Part shown: one piece after another, positions 19,774 to 29,403 of the stretch
Layout: every line of letters starts with the position of its first letter
Position numbering within the stretch: the first letter of the stretch is position 1
Assembly (NCBI GenBank): GCA_015709675.1
Contig: CP054182.1
Location: forward strand, 3,017,448-3,081,447
Source: Ignavibacteriales bacterium
GTDB lineage: Bacteria; Bacteroidota; Ignavibacteria; Ignavibacteriales; Ignavibacteriaceae
Direction of reading: 5' to 3'
DNA length: 64,000 nt
Position numbers and translations under genes: made by a program
The notes under the pieces: generated by a model
What the model was told of the DNA's origin: nothing
Databases searched by the model: none
What the model saw: only the letters and a program-made list of their open reading frames with translations

Positions 19774-21195
19774 CCCCTGCGGCCAAAGCAATTGCAGCCT
19801 GATTCCGCCGTAATAGATCAGCAGGCCGATTCCGGAAATCAGAACTCCTGAAAGAACAAATATATTCTCAATTAAATAAAAACTGCTGTAACCAACTGAA
19901 AGTATCAAAAGCGGGACCGTTACATCTGATAGTCTGATTGACTCAGAAACACTGCGTAATGATACTCTGCTGATATACAGAAATACTGACATAAATGCCA
20001 TCAAAGTTGCCACGGCTGCTCCATAAATACCGATAAGCGGAATGAGCAGAAAATTTAATCCGGCATTAATCACAATCCCGGTCAGATCCATCTTCAGAAA
20101 GTAATTCCCTTTTGCGAGAGTATAAGGATAAATAGAAAAATAAGAAACCAATCCGCTGAAAATATATGCAGTGAGCAGAATGGGAATCAGTCCAATACCG
20201 CTGCCATAGTTTCCCGCAAAAAACTGGCCCAGACCAGGTATATGAGTAAATCCTGCTTTACTTAAAAGAAGAAAAGCAAGTGACAGCAATACCAGTATAT
20301 TAATAAGATTTCTGAAAACCCGGGGTGACTTTTCGCTGTATTCTCCGTTTCGCATAAGTTCTATTCCGGCCGGAGTCCATGCCGTTCTGAATGCAATCAC
20401 AAATACGTTAAGTCCTAGCGCAATACGGTACATGAAAGAGTATATCCCTACTTCCTCCTCGCTCAGATAGTAAAGCAGAATAAAGCGGTCAGAGACATCA
20501 AGCAGTGTCGAAAATAAAGCTCCTGCAACTACCGGCATTCCAAAAACCAGAACCGGTTTCAGGGGAATATGACCTGAGTTCATGGTAAGCTGACCTCTGA
20601 TAAGGAAAATTCCCATTGGCAGAATTATCAGCGGCGAAACAAGATGAGCGGAAGCAAAAGAGAAAATGTTGTTAAAACCGGTAAGAAGCATGGTAACAAG
20701 TACTGCAACATGAACCAGAGTGGATGCAAACTGCAGCAAAGCAACTGTTCGCGCCTGCTGCTCTGTTCTGAAGTACTGAATTATAGTCATGCTCACTGTT
20801 TCAACAGCGGCAGCCAGGAAAAGCATCTGATAATAGACAGTATAATTCCCGTTCCCATGAACAAGACGGGCAATGCTTTCTGAAAATGTGAATAACAGGA
20901 AGAAGAGAATCCCCGCCCAGATGATATATCTGAAAAAGAAAAGTGACAGAACCTTCCCTGAGCCATGTATGTCTTTATATTCGAGATAAAACTTCGGAAA
21001 GATGGTCTGCATCCCTAACTGGAAGAACACAGCAGCAGTTACGGAAACACCCATCATCAGGGATGCAATGCCGAATTCTTCCGCAGAAAAGAAGTAAGAA
21101 TAAAAAGGAAGGAGTAAAAAGCTGATTCCTTTTACAGTAAATCCTGTCAGAGTATAAAGAAACGTTGAAAATCCAAGTGACGATTTTTGTGACAC
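19732..21195 (-). CDS. Wzx-type polysaccharide flippase
   Basis: A 487-residue polytopic membrane protein with about 12-14 hydrophobic helices and the typical MOP-family start (FLYTLTGFTVKGISFLLLPF, SAEEFGIASLMMG). Such proteins flip undecaprenyl-linked oligosaccharides across the inner membrane. It is the last gene of the long envelope operon that begins near 33217 and starts directly after the stop of the glycosyltransferase gene at 21196. Its 3' end overlaps the opposite-strand GT4 gene by 42 nt. Substrate is not predictable. Confidence 0.9.
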   Translation of the reverse strand: MSQKSSLGFSTFLYTLTGFTVKGISFLLLPFYSYFFSAEEFGIASLMMGVSVTAAVFFQLGMQTIFPKFYLEYKDIHGSGKVLSLFFFRYIIWAGILFFLLFTFSESIARLVHGNGNYTVYYQMLFLAAAVETVSMTIIQYFRTEQQARTVALLQFASTLVHVAVLVTMLLTGFNNIFSFASAHLVSPLIILPMGIFLIRGQLTMNSGHIPLKPVLVFGMPVVAGALFSTLLDVSDRFILLYYLSEEEVGIYSFMYRIALGLNVFVIAFRTAWTPAGIELMRNGEYSEKSPRVFRNLINILVLLSLAFLLLSKAGFTHIPGLGQFFAGNYGSGIGLIPILLTAYIFSGLVSYFSIYPYTLAKGNYFLKMDLTGIVINAGLNFLLIPLIGIYGAAVATLMAFMSVFLYISRVSLRSVSESIRLSDVTVPLLILSVGYSSFYLIENIFVLSGVLISGIGLLIYYGGIRLQLLWPQGLLNEFLNKSDKLS

Positions 21196-22272
21196 TCAGA
21201 TTATTCCTTTTTCTCTGTACAGGCTCTTCAGCGCAGAATTAACAGATTCAAAGGAATGGTATTTTTCAACCCACGTTTTCCCCTTCTCACCTTTTGCAAG
21301 CCGGAACTCTTTATCATCAATCAGCCGCATAAGCTGTTCAAACAATTCACGTTCGTTATTTGCAACAACAAACGGATTTTCAGGAAGCCAATCTTCATAT
21401 TCTTTGGTTATATTAGTCAGCGTCGGAATGCCCATACCAAGTGTCTCAAGTCCGGCCTTTCCGTAACCTGTTCCTCCCATCTTGCCCCCTACCTGGTCAA
21501 TGGATATATCACAATCAGCTTTGATTTCCAGTAATTCTCCCCTGGGAACTCCTTCACAGAGGATAAACTCAATATCCCGCTGTTTTTTAACTTTTTCGAT
21601 AACTTCAAGAATCAGATCAGTCCCCTTATATTTCCTGTTAGTCGGAGAATGGATAATTTTTAATTTTTTTCTCTCTCTTGTAACAGGTTCCGGAAGTTCC
21701 GCCGTTGAATAGGGATAAAATAAATAGTGCAGATCATTCTTCATTGCCAGATGATCATATTCGGATGTGATATTCAGATCGGAGATTTCATCAAGTTCAC
21801 GGATTACCCCGCGCAGCCGGAGATCACTGCCGTAATAGCAGCATACGATTTTTTTCCCGGCCTGTTTCCACTTAAGAGCCTGCCTCGGATAGCGGTAGAA
21901 ATCCAGCCCGGCATCAAAGTGAATAATGTCAAATGAATCAAGTTCATAGTCTCTGATAACTCTGTTGATCACAGGCCTTCTTATTGTATCATTCAGAAAG
22001 AAATAGAGTTTCTCAGCAGCATTGGAGGGAGTAAAGTAATGCGGATAGTTTATTACAGTTTTCGCAGTTTGTTCTGCCTTTTTTCTACGCCACAATCTGG
22101 CAGCAGAAAAAACGGGCAAAGGCAGTTCAAGGCAGATATCCTCTGGAAACTGAAGCGGATTTTTATGAAGTGTAATAATCCTGGAATAATCACCGCACGC
22201 ATTATGCATTTCATAAAAGCTGTAAGGTACACCGGCATAATTCTGCGGAGCAATATGCAGGATGCGAAGCAT
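21196..22272 (-). CDS. Glycosyltransferase (GT-B fold, GT4-like)
   Basis: A 358-residue protein with weak but recognisable GT-B features: KLKIIHSPTNRKYKGTDLILEVI in two parts at the start of the C-terminal domain, and GYGKAGLETLGMGIPTLTN as the donor-binding loop, followed by ELFEQLMRLIDDKEFRLAKGE-type helices. The N-terminal domain is less typical, with HIAPQNYAGVPYSFYEMHN at the start. The ATG overlaps the preceding gene by one base (22272) and its stop abuts the flippase start. Together with the neighbouring flippase it probably builds a surface glycan. Confidence 0.82.
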   Translation of the reverse strand: MLRILHIAPQNYAGVPYSFYEMHNACGDYSRIITLHKNPLQFPEDICLELPLPVFSAARLWRRKKAEQTAKTVINYPHYFTPSNAAEKLYFFLNDTIRRPVINRVIRDYELDSFDIIHFDAGLDFYRYPRQALKWKQAGKKIVCCYYGSDLRLRGVIRELDEISDLNITSEYDHLAMKNDLHYLFYPYSTAELPEPVTRERKKLKIIHSPTNRKYKGTDLILEVIEKVKKQRDIEFILCEGVPRGELLEIKADCDISIDQVGGKMGGTGYGKAGLETLGMGIPTLTNITKEYEDWLPENPFVVANNERELFEQLMRLIDDKEFRLAKGEKGKTWVEKYHSFESVNSALKSLYREKGII

Positions 22273-23246
22273 CAGAGCTCTATATAAAAAGTATCTCTGA
22301 AGATTCCCCGTGCGCCAAAGTTTTCCTTAAATCTCCCCAATCCCCAATTCGGCTCCATATTTACGGTAAAGATGCCAAAGTCCAGGAATTTAAATCCTTC
22401 ATCCCGTGAACGATTCATGATTTCATAAAACAGCAGATTAACCGGGCGGTACATCTGATATTCTTCATCATGGCTTATATAAAAAGCAAGAACAACATTA
22501 TTATTCGCGGAAAAATTGCAAACCCCCGCAAGTAATGTTTCATCCTTAAATGCTCCCCACAAGCGGATTTTAGCAGGATACATTTGCTTCAGGCGCTTTA
22601 ATTCTTCGAGCGTGTGAGTAGGATTAACATTATGACGCATCCGCAGATTCTTTTTCAGAATTTCGTAGTATTCATCAAACCGTTCAGTTTCGGCGATTTC
22701 AACACCAAGACTCTGTGCTTTCTTTAATGCAGTACGCGCCTCGGGCCGGTAGGAGGCAAGAATTGACTCCCTGCCGCCGCTTAGTTCCACCACACTGGAG
22801 ACTTCTCTTTTGAGATAACTGAATCCGTTTCGGAACAATGCAAAATCAAGATAGTTAGAGTAACTGGACGCATAAATTATTGGCGGGAGGGTGAGCTGAA
22901 TTGCATCAAACCCGTTGTTCTTTGCGAACTCAAGAGTTTGTTCAACAACAGTAAATGCTTCCTTGAGATTAAAGGAACTTTTATATACGAATCCTCCGTA
23001 CGATGCTCCAGAGTGGGAAGAAAGTACTCTTTTTCCGTTTCTGTTTATCGCGACTGCGGGAAGTAAAGAGAGAGGTTTGCCATCTTTGAAGAACAGTAGT
23101 GAAGTGTCCTCAAATCTGCCTTCAGGATGATAAGAAAGAAATTTCCTTGTATGAAAAATTGTACCATTGTCAGATTTTTCAACAAACTCATCCCATTCAG
23201 CGGAGGAGAGTTCTGTGTCACTCAGCTTTTTATAATCGAATACCAT
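22272..23246 (-). CDS. GNAT/FemAB-like acyl- or aminoacyltransferase
   Basis: A 324-residue protein of the BioF2-like/FemAB GNAT type (Acetyltransf_6). The C-terminal half shows YRPEARTALKKAQSLGVEI, LLAGVCNFSANNNVVLAFYIS and a final FLDFGIF, GLGRFKENFGA block that is characteristic of these enzymes. In glycan clusters such proteins decorate sugars or lipid carriers with acyl or aminoacyl groups. It overlaps both neighbours by one base, so it is translationally coupled to the PorV-like gene upstream and to the glycosyltransferase downstream. Exact reaction unknown. Confidence 0.82.
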   Translation of the reverse strand: MVFDYKKLSDTELSSAEWDEFVEKSDNGTIFHTRKFLSYHPEGRFEDTSLLFFKDGKPLSLLPAVAINRNGKRVLSSHSGASYGGFVYKSSFNLKEAFTVVEQTLEFAKNNGFDAIQLTLPPIIYASSYSNYLDFALFRNGFSYLKREVSSVVELSGGRESILASYRPEARTALKKAQSLGVEIAETERFDEYYEILKKNLRMRHNVNPTHTLEELKRLKQMYPAKIRLWGAFKDETLLAGVCNFSANNNVVLAFYISHDEEYQMYRPVNLLFYEIMNRSRDEGFKFLDFGIFTVNMEPNWGLGRFKENFGARGIFRDTFYIEL

Positions 23247-24133
23247 CAGAAACGATAATTTAGTGAGATTAAATGTCCGGCTCCGAGATCTTCAGCAAAA
23301 GGGGTAAATCCGTAATCAATTCGTATGCCGCTGATGTTGAATCCTAAACCTGCCGTTAAATAATTTGAATCATTAAGCGGCAGGGTGCCAAACCGCATGG
23401 CCACCATATTGTCATAAACAATCTCAGCGCCTGCATTCAAACCAAAAATACCTGATGTAAGCTGCTGCTGAACTTCAGCACTCGCGGAAACATCAAACTG
23501 CGGAAAGATGGAAGCAAAAGATTTATTAATTCCTGCTCTGAATGCTGCCGGCAGTTTGGTCGGGTTATTTTTGAGATTATTCATACTTCCGATATTACTG
23601 AGTGCCGCAGAAACGCGAAAACCTGAGAATGTATAAACTGCTCCTACATCAAAGGCAAAACCATCGGCCTGATCAGCAAGATAATCCTCATATAAATATT
23701 TAATGGTGACACCTGACTGCCAGTTTTCAGCCGGTGAAAAAGCAGCACCAATACTAACAGTCATTGCGTGAGCATTAAACGTCCCCTCCGGATCACCGGG
23801 TTTGTTTCTTATTTCAATATCATCTACTGAACTTATGCTCAATCCGGCAGCGGCTGTTAAACCCCAGAATGAACTCTTCGCTGCAAAATACTCCGATGAT
23901 ACCCCTTGAATCCATTGATTGTGGAATATGAACACCTCAGGTGCAGAGGACTCATTCAATGAAGCAGGATTATAGAATAATGCCGTAACATCCGAAGCAG
24001 ATGAAACCCCGGTATTACCCAGTGAGGCATTTCTGGCTCCGACCGGCAGTTTCAGAGTTGCAAAACCTGTTTTACCGGCATCTTGTCCGTAAACACTCAT
24101 CGAGAAAAGCAGGAGAAAAATAATTTTTTTCAT
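23246..24133 (-). CDS. PorV/PorQ-family outer-membrane protein
   Basis: A 295-residue protein with a signal peptide (1-16) and the family hallmark near the mature N-terminus: TGFATLKLPVGARNASLGNTG split by short steps, then ALFYNPASL and WGLTAAAGLSIS. The rest alternates hydrophobic and polar residues and ends in ISLNYRF, an aromatic terminus typical of outer-membrane beta-barrels. PorV/PorQ proteins (FadL-like barrels) shuttle or anchor cargo of the type IX secretion system. It lies 3 nt downstream of a second, divergent member of the same family. Confidence 0.88.
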   Translation of the reverse strand: MKKIIFLLLFSMSVYGQDAGKTGFATLKLPVGARNASLGNTGVSSASDVTALFYNPASLNESSAPEVFIFHNQWIQGVSSEYFAAKSSFWGLTAAAGLSISSVDDIEIRNKPGDPEGTFNAHAMTVSIGAAFSPAENWQSGVTIKYLYEDYLADQADGFAFDVGAVYTFSGFRVSAALSNIGSMNNLKNNPTKLPAAFRAGINKSFASIFPQFDVSASAEVQQQLTSGIFGLNAGAEIVYDNMVAMRFGTLPLNDSNYLTAGLGFNISGIRIDYGFTPFAEDLGAGHLISLNYRF

Positions 24134-24136
24134 TGG

Positions 24137-25132
24137 TTAAAAATTTAATGAAATTCCAAAATAATGACGCAATCCTGAAGAAAACTGTTCAGGTGCTGCG
24201 GCATAGTCAATTCCTGATGCAAGCCCCGCCAGAGCAAACTGATAACTGAATCCGAATGACGGAACAACCGCTTCATCAGAATTCTTAAGATGCCATTTAT
24301 CAAATCCGGCTCTTAGCAGGAATTCAGGTATTAGTGCATACTCCCCTCCTATTCTGAGGAGTTTTCTTTCCATATTGTTAAATTCATATTCTGCGGAAAG
24401 ATGGAGCGGTAAATCCGTAAACGTATAAGCGAAGCCGAACTTCTTTGCAACCGGAAAGCGGTCTGTGGTAGTGGTGCCCGAATTGCCGTATAATTCTGAT
24501 GTGTCCCATTTATAAGCTGAGTTGATATCCTGTATCACCGCTGAAAAACTCAGATTATCTGAATAGGTATATACAATACCGATATCAAATCCCAATGAGC
24601 TTGCAGAAGCTTTTTCGTAGAGATCAAAGTAATAAAATTTTACTCCGATTCCTGCGGAAAATTTTTCAGAAAACTTGTTGGCAAACGCAAGAAAAAACTG
24701 ATTCTCGGATATAGAAAGATCCTTTGTTTTAAGTCCCTGATTGTCCCTGCCGTCAATATTAGAGATTCCAAAGTTAATTATTCCTGCGGAAATACCAGCA
24801 GTTGACCGGGGTTTTCTGTTTTCCAGGGTATCATCTTTTGCAAAAAACTCAAATCTTCTGGTAAAGCCGAGTGTATTAAGCATCCGGTCATACGAAAGCA
24901 CAGCACTGGAAACCGAAGTAAAATTATCCTTCTGAAAAACAACCAAAGCCGGGTTATAGTAGGATGTAATGTTGCCAGTTTTAAGAGCGGATACTGAATT
25001 CCCCATAGCAATACCGCGAGGTCCAAATCCATAACGCGCAAACTCTCCCGGCGCTGAATTAGTTCTTTCAAATTTTGGCTGAGCAAAAACGGATACAGCA
25101 AAAAGAATCATGCTTAAGAAAATTTTTATCAT
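24137..25132 (-). CDS. Second PorV/PorQ-family outer-membrane protein
   Basis: A 331-residue protein with a signal peptide (1-17) and a family-like mature start (EFARYGFGPRGIAMGNSVSA, then SYYNPALVVFQ), a beta-strand-rich body with motifs such as AGIGVKFYYFDLY and GFDIGIVYTYSDNLSFSA, and an aromatic C-terminal end (YFGISLNF) expected for BamA-dependent barrels. It overlaps the upstream propeller gene by 4 nt and precedes the other PorV-like gene by 3 nt. The pair may be an old tandem duplication that has diverged widely. Role in type IX secretion or surface attachment is inferred. Confidence 0.8.
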   Translation of the reverse strand: MIKIFLSMILFAVSVFAQPKFERTNSAPGEFARYGFGPRGIAMGNSVSALKTGNITSYYNPALVVFQKDNFTSVSSAVLSYDRMLNTLGFTRRFEFFAKDDTLENRKPRSTAGISAGIINFGISNIDGRDNQGLKTKDLSISENQFFLAFANKFSEKFSAGIGVKFYYFDLYEKASASSLGFDIGIVYTYSDNLSFSAVIQDINSAYKWDTSELYGNSGTTTTDRFPVAKKFGFAYTFTDLPLHLSAEYEFNNMERKLLRIGGEYALIPEFLLRAGFDKWHLKNSDEAVVPSFGFSYQFALAGLASGIDYAAAPEQFSSGLRHYFGISLNF

Positions 25133-26751
25133 TGCAGCACCATGATCTTTCCGAACTGCGGTTCTCCGCCATTAATCTCGACCGTATAAAAATACACACC
25201 GTTAGCGGCCGTATTCCCCTGATCATCTTTGCCGTCCCAGTAATCAATTACCCCCGCAGGGTCATTTTTATCTATTGTGTGAATCACATCCCCTCTTTCA
25301 GCATTCTGAATAACCGTTCTAATATACTGCATACCGGAGTTATATATTCTAATCGTGACAGAAGCTCTCACGCCGCCGGTTGAGTATTTAATCTTGCAGG
25401 TTTCAACCTTTGGTGAAAAAGGATTCGGGAATGCATATGTGGCTGAACGGGACTCCAGCTTCTGTGACGCAAAAAATACTTTCCAGTTATCCGGCCAGAG
25501 ATCACCTATACCCGTGTTTAACACCAGACCATCATCCGAACCAAGCCAGAGTTCATTGCCTGCTGCATTGTATCCGGCGGAATAAAACGCTGTTGTCTGC
25601 AGTTTGATTTTAGTTTCGGAATCAGAGATGTTTACCGGAAGAAGCCAAGACCTTCCGCCATCAAATGAACGGAATGGTCCGTTATCAGCTGCAGCGATAA
25701 CCCTTGATGAGAAATTTGTGAAGTTATGTGCTTTTTCATCACGCAGACTGGTGCTCCAGTTCAGCCCGCCATCAGAGGATGAACTTACTGCATAAAACTC
25801 ACTGCTCCCTTCCGCCTTCCAGGTTGCAGCCCAAAGAGTATTTGTTGAGGGAGCATAATTCATTGCAACGATAAAATTTCCGCTGATGGGATTAGTCTGA
25901 TTCTGATGGCTGAATTTTTCCCAGCGCAGATTTTTACTCGTATCAGCTATCAAAGCATCGGTGGTTTTATTGATACCACCCGCAGTTCCGGCATATACAA
26001 TAGAATCATTTACTGCAATGATTGAAAATCCTCTGTAGTTAAGATTGTTATCACTGCAGAATCTCCCAGCAACCGGTGTAATACAAAAGTTGTATAACGA
26101 ATCAGGATGCACTGCGTCAAGTCTGTCCGGCGGGAGTACTACTCTGTCCCATTTCTTACTTGTATTCACCAGCAGACTGTCTATTCTGCATTTTCTGATA
26201 CCACCCGCAAAAGCGGCAATCCAGACGGTATTCTTTGTGATGGCTATATCGTATATAATGTTCTGTACTGCCACTGTCACTGGAAGCGCCCTTAAGGAAC
26301 TAACTCCGTAAACTTCAACCGTATCATTTTCAGCATCAAGAGGCTGAGGAATGGTTATCCAGGTACTGCCGTTATCCGAACTTACCCGGATACCGCTACC
26401 TTCCGGCAGACGCTGCCCGGTTATCTCACGTGTATGAGCAGTTGAAGCCCATATAGTGCCGGTGTTTTTATCATAAGCAAGAGCAGTAATACTTTCAGTA
26501 CCAAATTCCGGAGTTCCGTAATAATTTTTCCAGCTCGCGCCTTTATCAGTTGTGCGGCTCAATCCCCTTGTGGTGGCAAGCCAAACAGTATCACCTACCA
26601 CTAAAAGATCATTAATGCCGTTCGAGAGAGGTTTTTCATCAAGAGAGATCTTCGCGAAAGCTTCATCAGTCTGAAGATAAAAATTTCCCGGACCGCTCTG
26701 TGGCATTACGGTACTGCATAATATTAAAAATAATAAAGCTGATCGGTTCAT
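25129..26751 (-). CDS. Secreted Asp-box propeller protein with FlgD-like C-terminal domain
   Basis: A 540-residue protein with a signal peptide (about 1-18). The body contains repeated BNR/Asp-box motifs of the S-x-D-x-G-x-x-W type (TDKGASWKNYY, SDNGSTWITI, SSDGGLNWSTS, FDGGRSWLLP), typical of a beta-propeller. The last 100 residues begin with YAFPNPFSPK and contain DYWDGKDDQGNTAANGVYFY, a FlgD-Ig-like domain that acts as or resembles a type IX sorting domain. It is coupled (4-nt overlap) to the lipoprotein gene upstream and the PorV-like gene downstream, which suits a cargo or surface protein. Ligand unknown. Confidence 0.82.
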   Translation of the reverse strand: MNRSALLFLILCSTVMPQSGPGNFYLQTDEAFAKISLDEKPLSNGINDLLVVGDTVWLATTRGLSRTTDKGASWKNYYGTPEFGTESITALAYDKNTGTIWASTAHTREITGQRLPEGSGIRVSSDNGSTWITIPQPLDAENDTVEVYGVSSLRALPVTVAVQNIIYDIAITKNTVWIAAFAGGIRKCRIDSLLVNTSKKWDRVVLPPDRLDAVHPDSLYNFCITPVAGRFCSDNNLNYRGFSIIAVNDSIVYAGTAGGINKTTDALIADTSKNLRWEKFSHQNQTNPISGNFIVAMNYAPSTNTLWAATWKAEGSSEFYAVSSSSDGGLNWSTSLRDEKAHNFTNFSSRVIAAADNGPFRSFDGGRSWLLPVNISDSETKIKLQTTAFYSAGYNAAGNELWLGSDDGLVLNTGIGDLWPDNWKVFFASQKLESRSATYAFPNPFSPKVETCKIKYSTGGVRASVTIRIYNSGMQYIRTVIQNAERGDVIHTIDKNDPAGVIDYWDGKDDQGNTAANGVYFYTVEINGGEPQFGKIMVLQ

Positions 26752-27536
26752 CTGATTGTAATAAAATAATTTACCGGTGTGCTGTTAAGTTTTCCACGGT
26801 CTCTCGCCTTAAATTCAAAACGATAGGTACCCTTCTGATTCGTGCTGTCCACCTTAATACCGCGCGACCAGATACCGTCTCCGGCTGTGGCATCCCCTTC
26901 AATCCCTCTGTCATTCATCTCATAGAGGAAACCGTTTGTTGATCCGTCCGGACGGTATGTCTGAAAATATACTCTCTCTATATCATCGCTTCCGTTTGAA
27001 TCAGCAACCTCGGCTGCAAGGATAAAAGGAAAAACTCCGGTTACGGTTATCGTATCAGGCGCAATAATCCTGTTAATGACAGGCGCGATATTAGCCGCGC
27101 CGTTATCGTATATAAAACTTTCCGAACCGGCTTTTCTTGACTCACCCGAACTCAACGTAAGATAATATTCAATGCGGTACAGGCCGTTCACCTGACTTTG
27201 TCCCAGCGTGATTCTATTGGTGAAGATGCCATCGAGAGCAGTCTGATCACCATAAAGAAAACTGCCGTCATCATGTAAACTGAGAGGAAATGGCTGAACC
27301 CGGTTGTTAAGCGGATTATATATTTCTGCCCTTACTGAAGTAACACTGCTGAAACGGGTAAGCTGCAGTTTGATAGTAATTACGCTATCTTCAGGTGTTC
27401 TTCTGAAAGTGCCAATCGCGGAAAGTGAGGTAACGGAGGGGGAAACTTCTGTGGGATCAAAGGTCCCTGAAAAATCCTTGTCACAGCCCGTAAAAAAGGC
27501 AGCGGTCAGGATCAGTAATGAGAGTACTCTTTTCAT
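26748..27536 (-). CDS. Predicted lipoprotein with Ig-like/choice-of-anchor repeats
   Basis: A 262-residue lipoprotein: hydrophobic signal and lipobox FTGC at about residues 15-18. The mature protein shows two related segments, each with a phrase like DDGSFLYGDQTALDGIFTNR or MNDRGIEGDATAGDGIWSRG followed by a YRIEYY/YRFEFKA strand. Such D-x-G-rich repeats occur in choice-of-anchor X-type beta-sandwich domains of extracellular proteins. Its stop overlaps the propeller gene by 4 nt. It is probably a surface or periplasmic partner of that protein; function unknown. Confidence 0.75.
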   Translation of the reverse strand: MKRVLSLLILTAAFFTGCDKDFSGTFDPTEVSPSVTSLSAIGTFRRTPEDSVITIKLQLTRFSSVTSVRAEIYNPLNNRVQPFPLSLHDDGSFLYGDQTALDGIFTNRITLGQSQVNGLYRIEYYLTLSSGESRKAGSESFIYDNGAANIAPVINRIIAPDTITVTGVFPFILAAEVADSNGSDDIERVYFQTYRPDGSTNGFLYEMNDRGIEGDATAGDGIWSRGIKVDSTNQKGTYRFEFKARDRGKLNSTPVNYFITIR

Positions 27537-27540
27537 TCTG

Positions 27541-28539
27541 CTATATAATTAAAATCGGACTTGGTGTAAAGGTCAAAATGAATATCAGAACCGAGAAATA
27601 CCCCAAAGCCATTCTCCTGCTGTCAATAGGAGCATCATCAGGTACAGGGGGGTGATTCACTTTTATGACAAAATACAGGATACCTGCCCAGACCAGCCAT
27701 CCTGCCCATCCAAAAGCGAGTCCCGGCAGCAAAAACTGCCTGACAACTCCAAGAATACCCATGATGATAAGGGCAATCATTGCAACCGAGGCAATCTTTT
27801 TATGATTTCTCAGACCGAACATGCCATAAACGATATGACCGCCGTCAAGCTGCCCGACCGGAATCAGATTCATGGAGGTTACAAACATGCCGAACCACCC
27901 CACGCAAAGAAACGGATAATGGTATATCTCAGACATCGGGGGGATGAACACCCCGGGTCTGTTAAAAAATGAACGGAGCACCATGGTTATCAGATTATCA
28001 CCGAACACCAGAGAAAGTGCGTTTTTGCCGTACTCCGGCGAGAAATAATCCGGATGAATTCCCAGCAGATACTCCGGACCGGGCAGGGTTGCAAAACCAT
28101 AAATATACACTCCGAGACAGGCGATAAAACCCGCAACCGGGCCATAGACACCAATATCAAAGAGAGCTTTACGGGTATATATAACAGACCGCGTCCGTAT
28201 GACCGCTCCCATGGTTCCAAAGCTGAGAAAGATTCCCTCAAACGATAAAAACGGTATAAAATAAGGAAGACTGGTTTTTACCCTGTGATATATCGCCGCA
28301 AAGTAATGACCAAACTCATGCACCCCGAGGACAAAAAGTATTGCCATAGAATAAGGCAGTCCTTTTGCCAGCTCAGAGATTTCAATGACGGCGGAGGACC
28401 TTCCCACCCAGTCAACACCCGCAAAGGTGGTTGTTATAAAGGTTATGATAAAAAGCAGAATCGAGTAAAAAATTCCCTGTCTCCGCTTTTTTCGCTCTTC
28501 AGCGGTACGGTCATATTCAGCTGACTGATAATCTTCCAT
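27541..28539 (-). CDS. Site-2 protease family metalloprotease (M50)
   Basis: A 332-residue polytopic protein with the intramembrane zinc motif HEFGH (His74, Glu75, His78) and the second ligand motif NLIPVGQLDGGH (Asn224 to Asp232). There are about seven hydrophobic segments. No PDZ domain is visible, so it belongs to the short archaeal/plant EGY-like branch rather than RseP. S2P enzymes cleave membrane-embedded regulators or signal-peptide remnants. It starts 6 nt after the barrel-like gene's stop and ends 4 nt before the lipoprotein gene. Its substrate could be an envelope stress regulator, but none is visible here. Confidence 0.92.
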   Translation of the reverse strand: MEDYQSAEYDRTAEERKKRRQGIFYSILLFIITFITTTFAGVDWVGRSSAVIEISELAKGLPYSMAILFVLGVHEFGHYFAAIYHRVKTSLPYFIPFLSFEGIFLSFGTMGAVIRTRSVIYTRKALFDIGVYGPVAGFIACLGVYIYGFATLPGPEYLLGIHPDYFSPEYGKNALSLVFGDNLITMVLRSFFNRPGVFIPPMSEIYHYPFLCVGWFGMFVTSMNLIPVGQLDGGHIVYGMFGLRNHKKIASVAMIALIIMGILGVVRQFLLPGLAFGWAGWLVWAGILYFVIKVNHPPVPDDAPIDSRRMALGYFSVLIFILTFTPSPILII

Positions 28540-28545
28540 GAGGGA

Positions 28546-29385
28546 CTATAAATCCACGTTAAAACCGACTGAAGAATATGATTCTGCGGTATTAAAAAAC
28601 ATTCCGTGAACACTCTTGCCGGAGAGATAATTATAATAAAACGAGATGCCGCCCCCGTGTGCATTCCCCATTTTAATTCCTGCAGTAATACTGTTGTGAC
28701 CCGTGTAGGATTCATTGCCCGCGAGCTCAAATCCATAATAGACAAACGGCGTTACTGACTCAGATAAAAGCCCGTCAAAATATTTTTCAGCACCTGTTTG
28801 CAGAATGAACGGCTTCACTTCTTCAGGTATGGTATGGAATATATATGTTACACCGCCGTAAACCCTGAATGATTTATTAAAATACACCGCCGGAAAAATT
28901 TCAATAAACTCCCTGCTGTAGACAAAAGGAAGCTGACCATCTCTCCACACAAGCGTTTTATCATCAAACTGCCCGTCAACCAGATGAGCGCTGATATGGC
29001 TGAAGCGAAATCTTATCCCTGCGTCGTATCCCGAGAGCTTAAAATTATACGATGCATTAAGACCAAAAAGATAATCCACGGCCATGACGGGGAATTTAAA
29101 GTCATCATTTTTTCTCAGGCGGGTCCAGGTAAAGAAATCCCCTCCGAAGGAAAATTTTTCTCCGCCGGGATAATCAATCCTCAAAAAATCTGCAGTGGTA
29201 CCGATATCAAGACGCAGGCGGTTTTCACCCAGCATAAAAGAACTGCCGGCTCTTGCTTCAAGAAGATTGCTGTAAAGCGGTTTAAAAGTAACTCCCTGCG
29301 GGAAATAGGTTGTTGTGTTCTGAGATAAAGTCCAATTAAAAAATCCTGCGAATAAAAGAACAAAACCAGCGAGTATTTTTATCAT
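28546..29385 (-). CDS. Outer-membrane-like protein, possibly DUF1207 family
   Basis: A 279-residue protein with an N-terminal signal peptide (about 1-21), then FPQGVTFKPLYSNLLEARAG, a pattern similar to the N-terminal block of DUF1207 proteins. The rest is dominated by amphipathic beta-strands (for example YDAGIRFRFSHISAHLV and FEIFPAVYF-like segments) and ends VGFNVDL. I read it as an outer-membrane beta-barrel or a related periplasmic protein. It lies within the envelope operon between a GT2 gene and the site-2 protease gene. Family assignment is tentative. Confidence 0.65.
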   Translation of the reverse strand: MIKILAGFVLLFAGFFNWTLSQNTTTYFPQGVTFKPLYSNLLEARAGSSFMLGENRLRLDIGTTADFLRIDYPGGEKFSFGGDFFTWTRLRKNDDFKFPVMAVDYLFGLNASYNFKLSGYDAGIRFRFSHISAHLVDGQFDDKTLVWRDGQLPFVYSREFIEIFPAVYFNKSFRVYGGVTYIFHTIPEEVKPFILQTGAEKYFDGLLSESVTPFVYYGFELAGNESYTGHNSITAGIKMGNAHGGGISFYYNYLSGKSVHGMFFNTAESYSSVGFNVDL

Positions 29386-29403
29386 TAATTGAATTTTGAA
29401 AAG

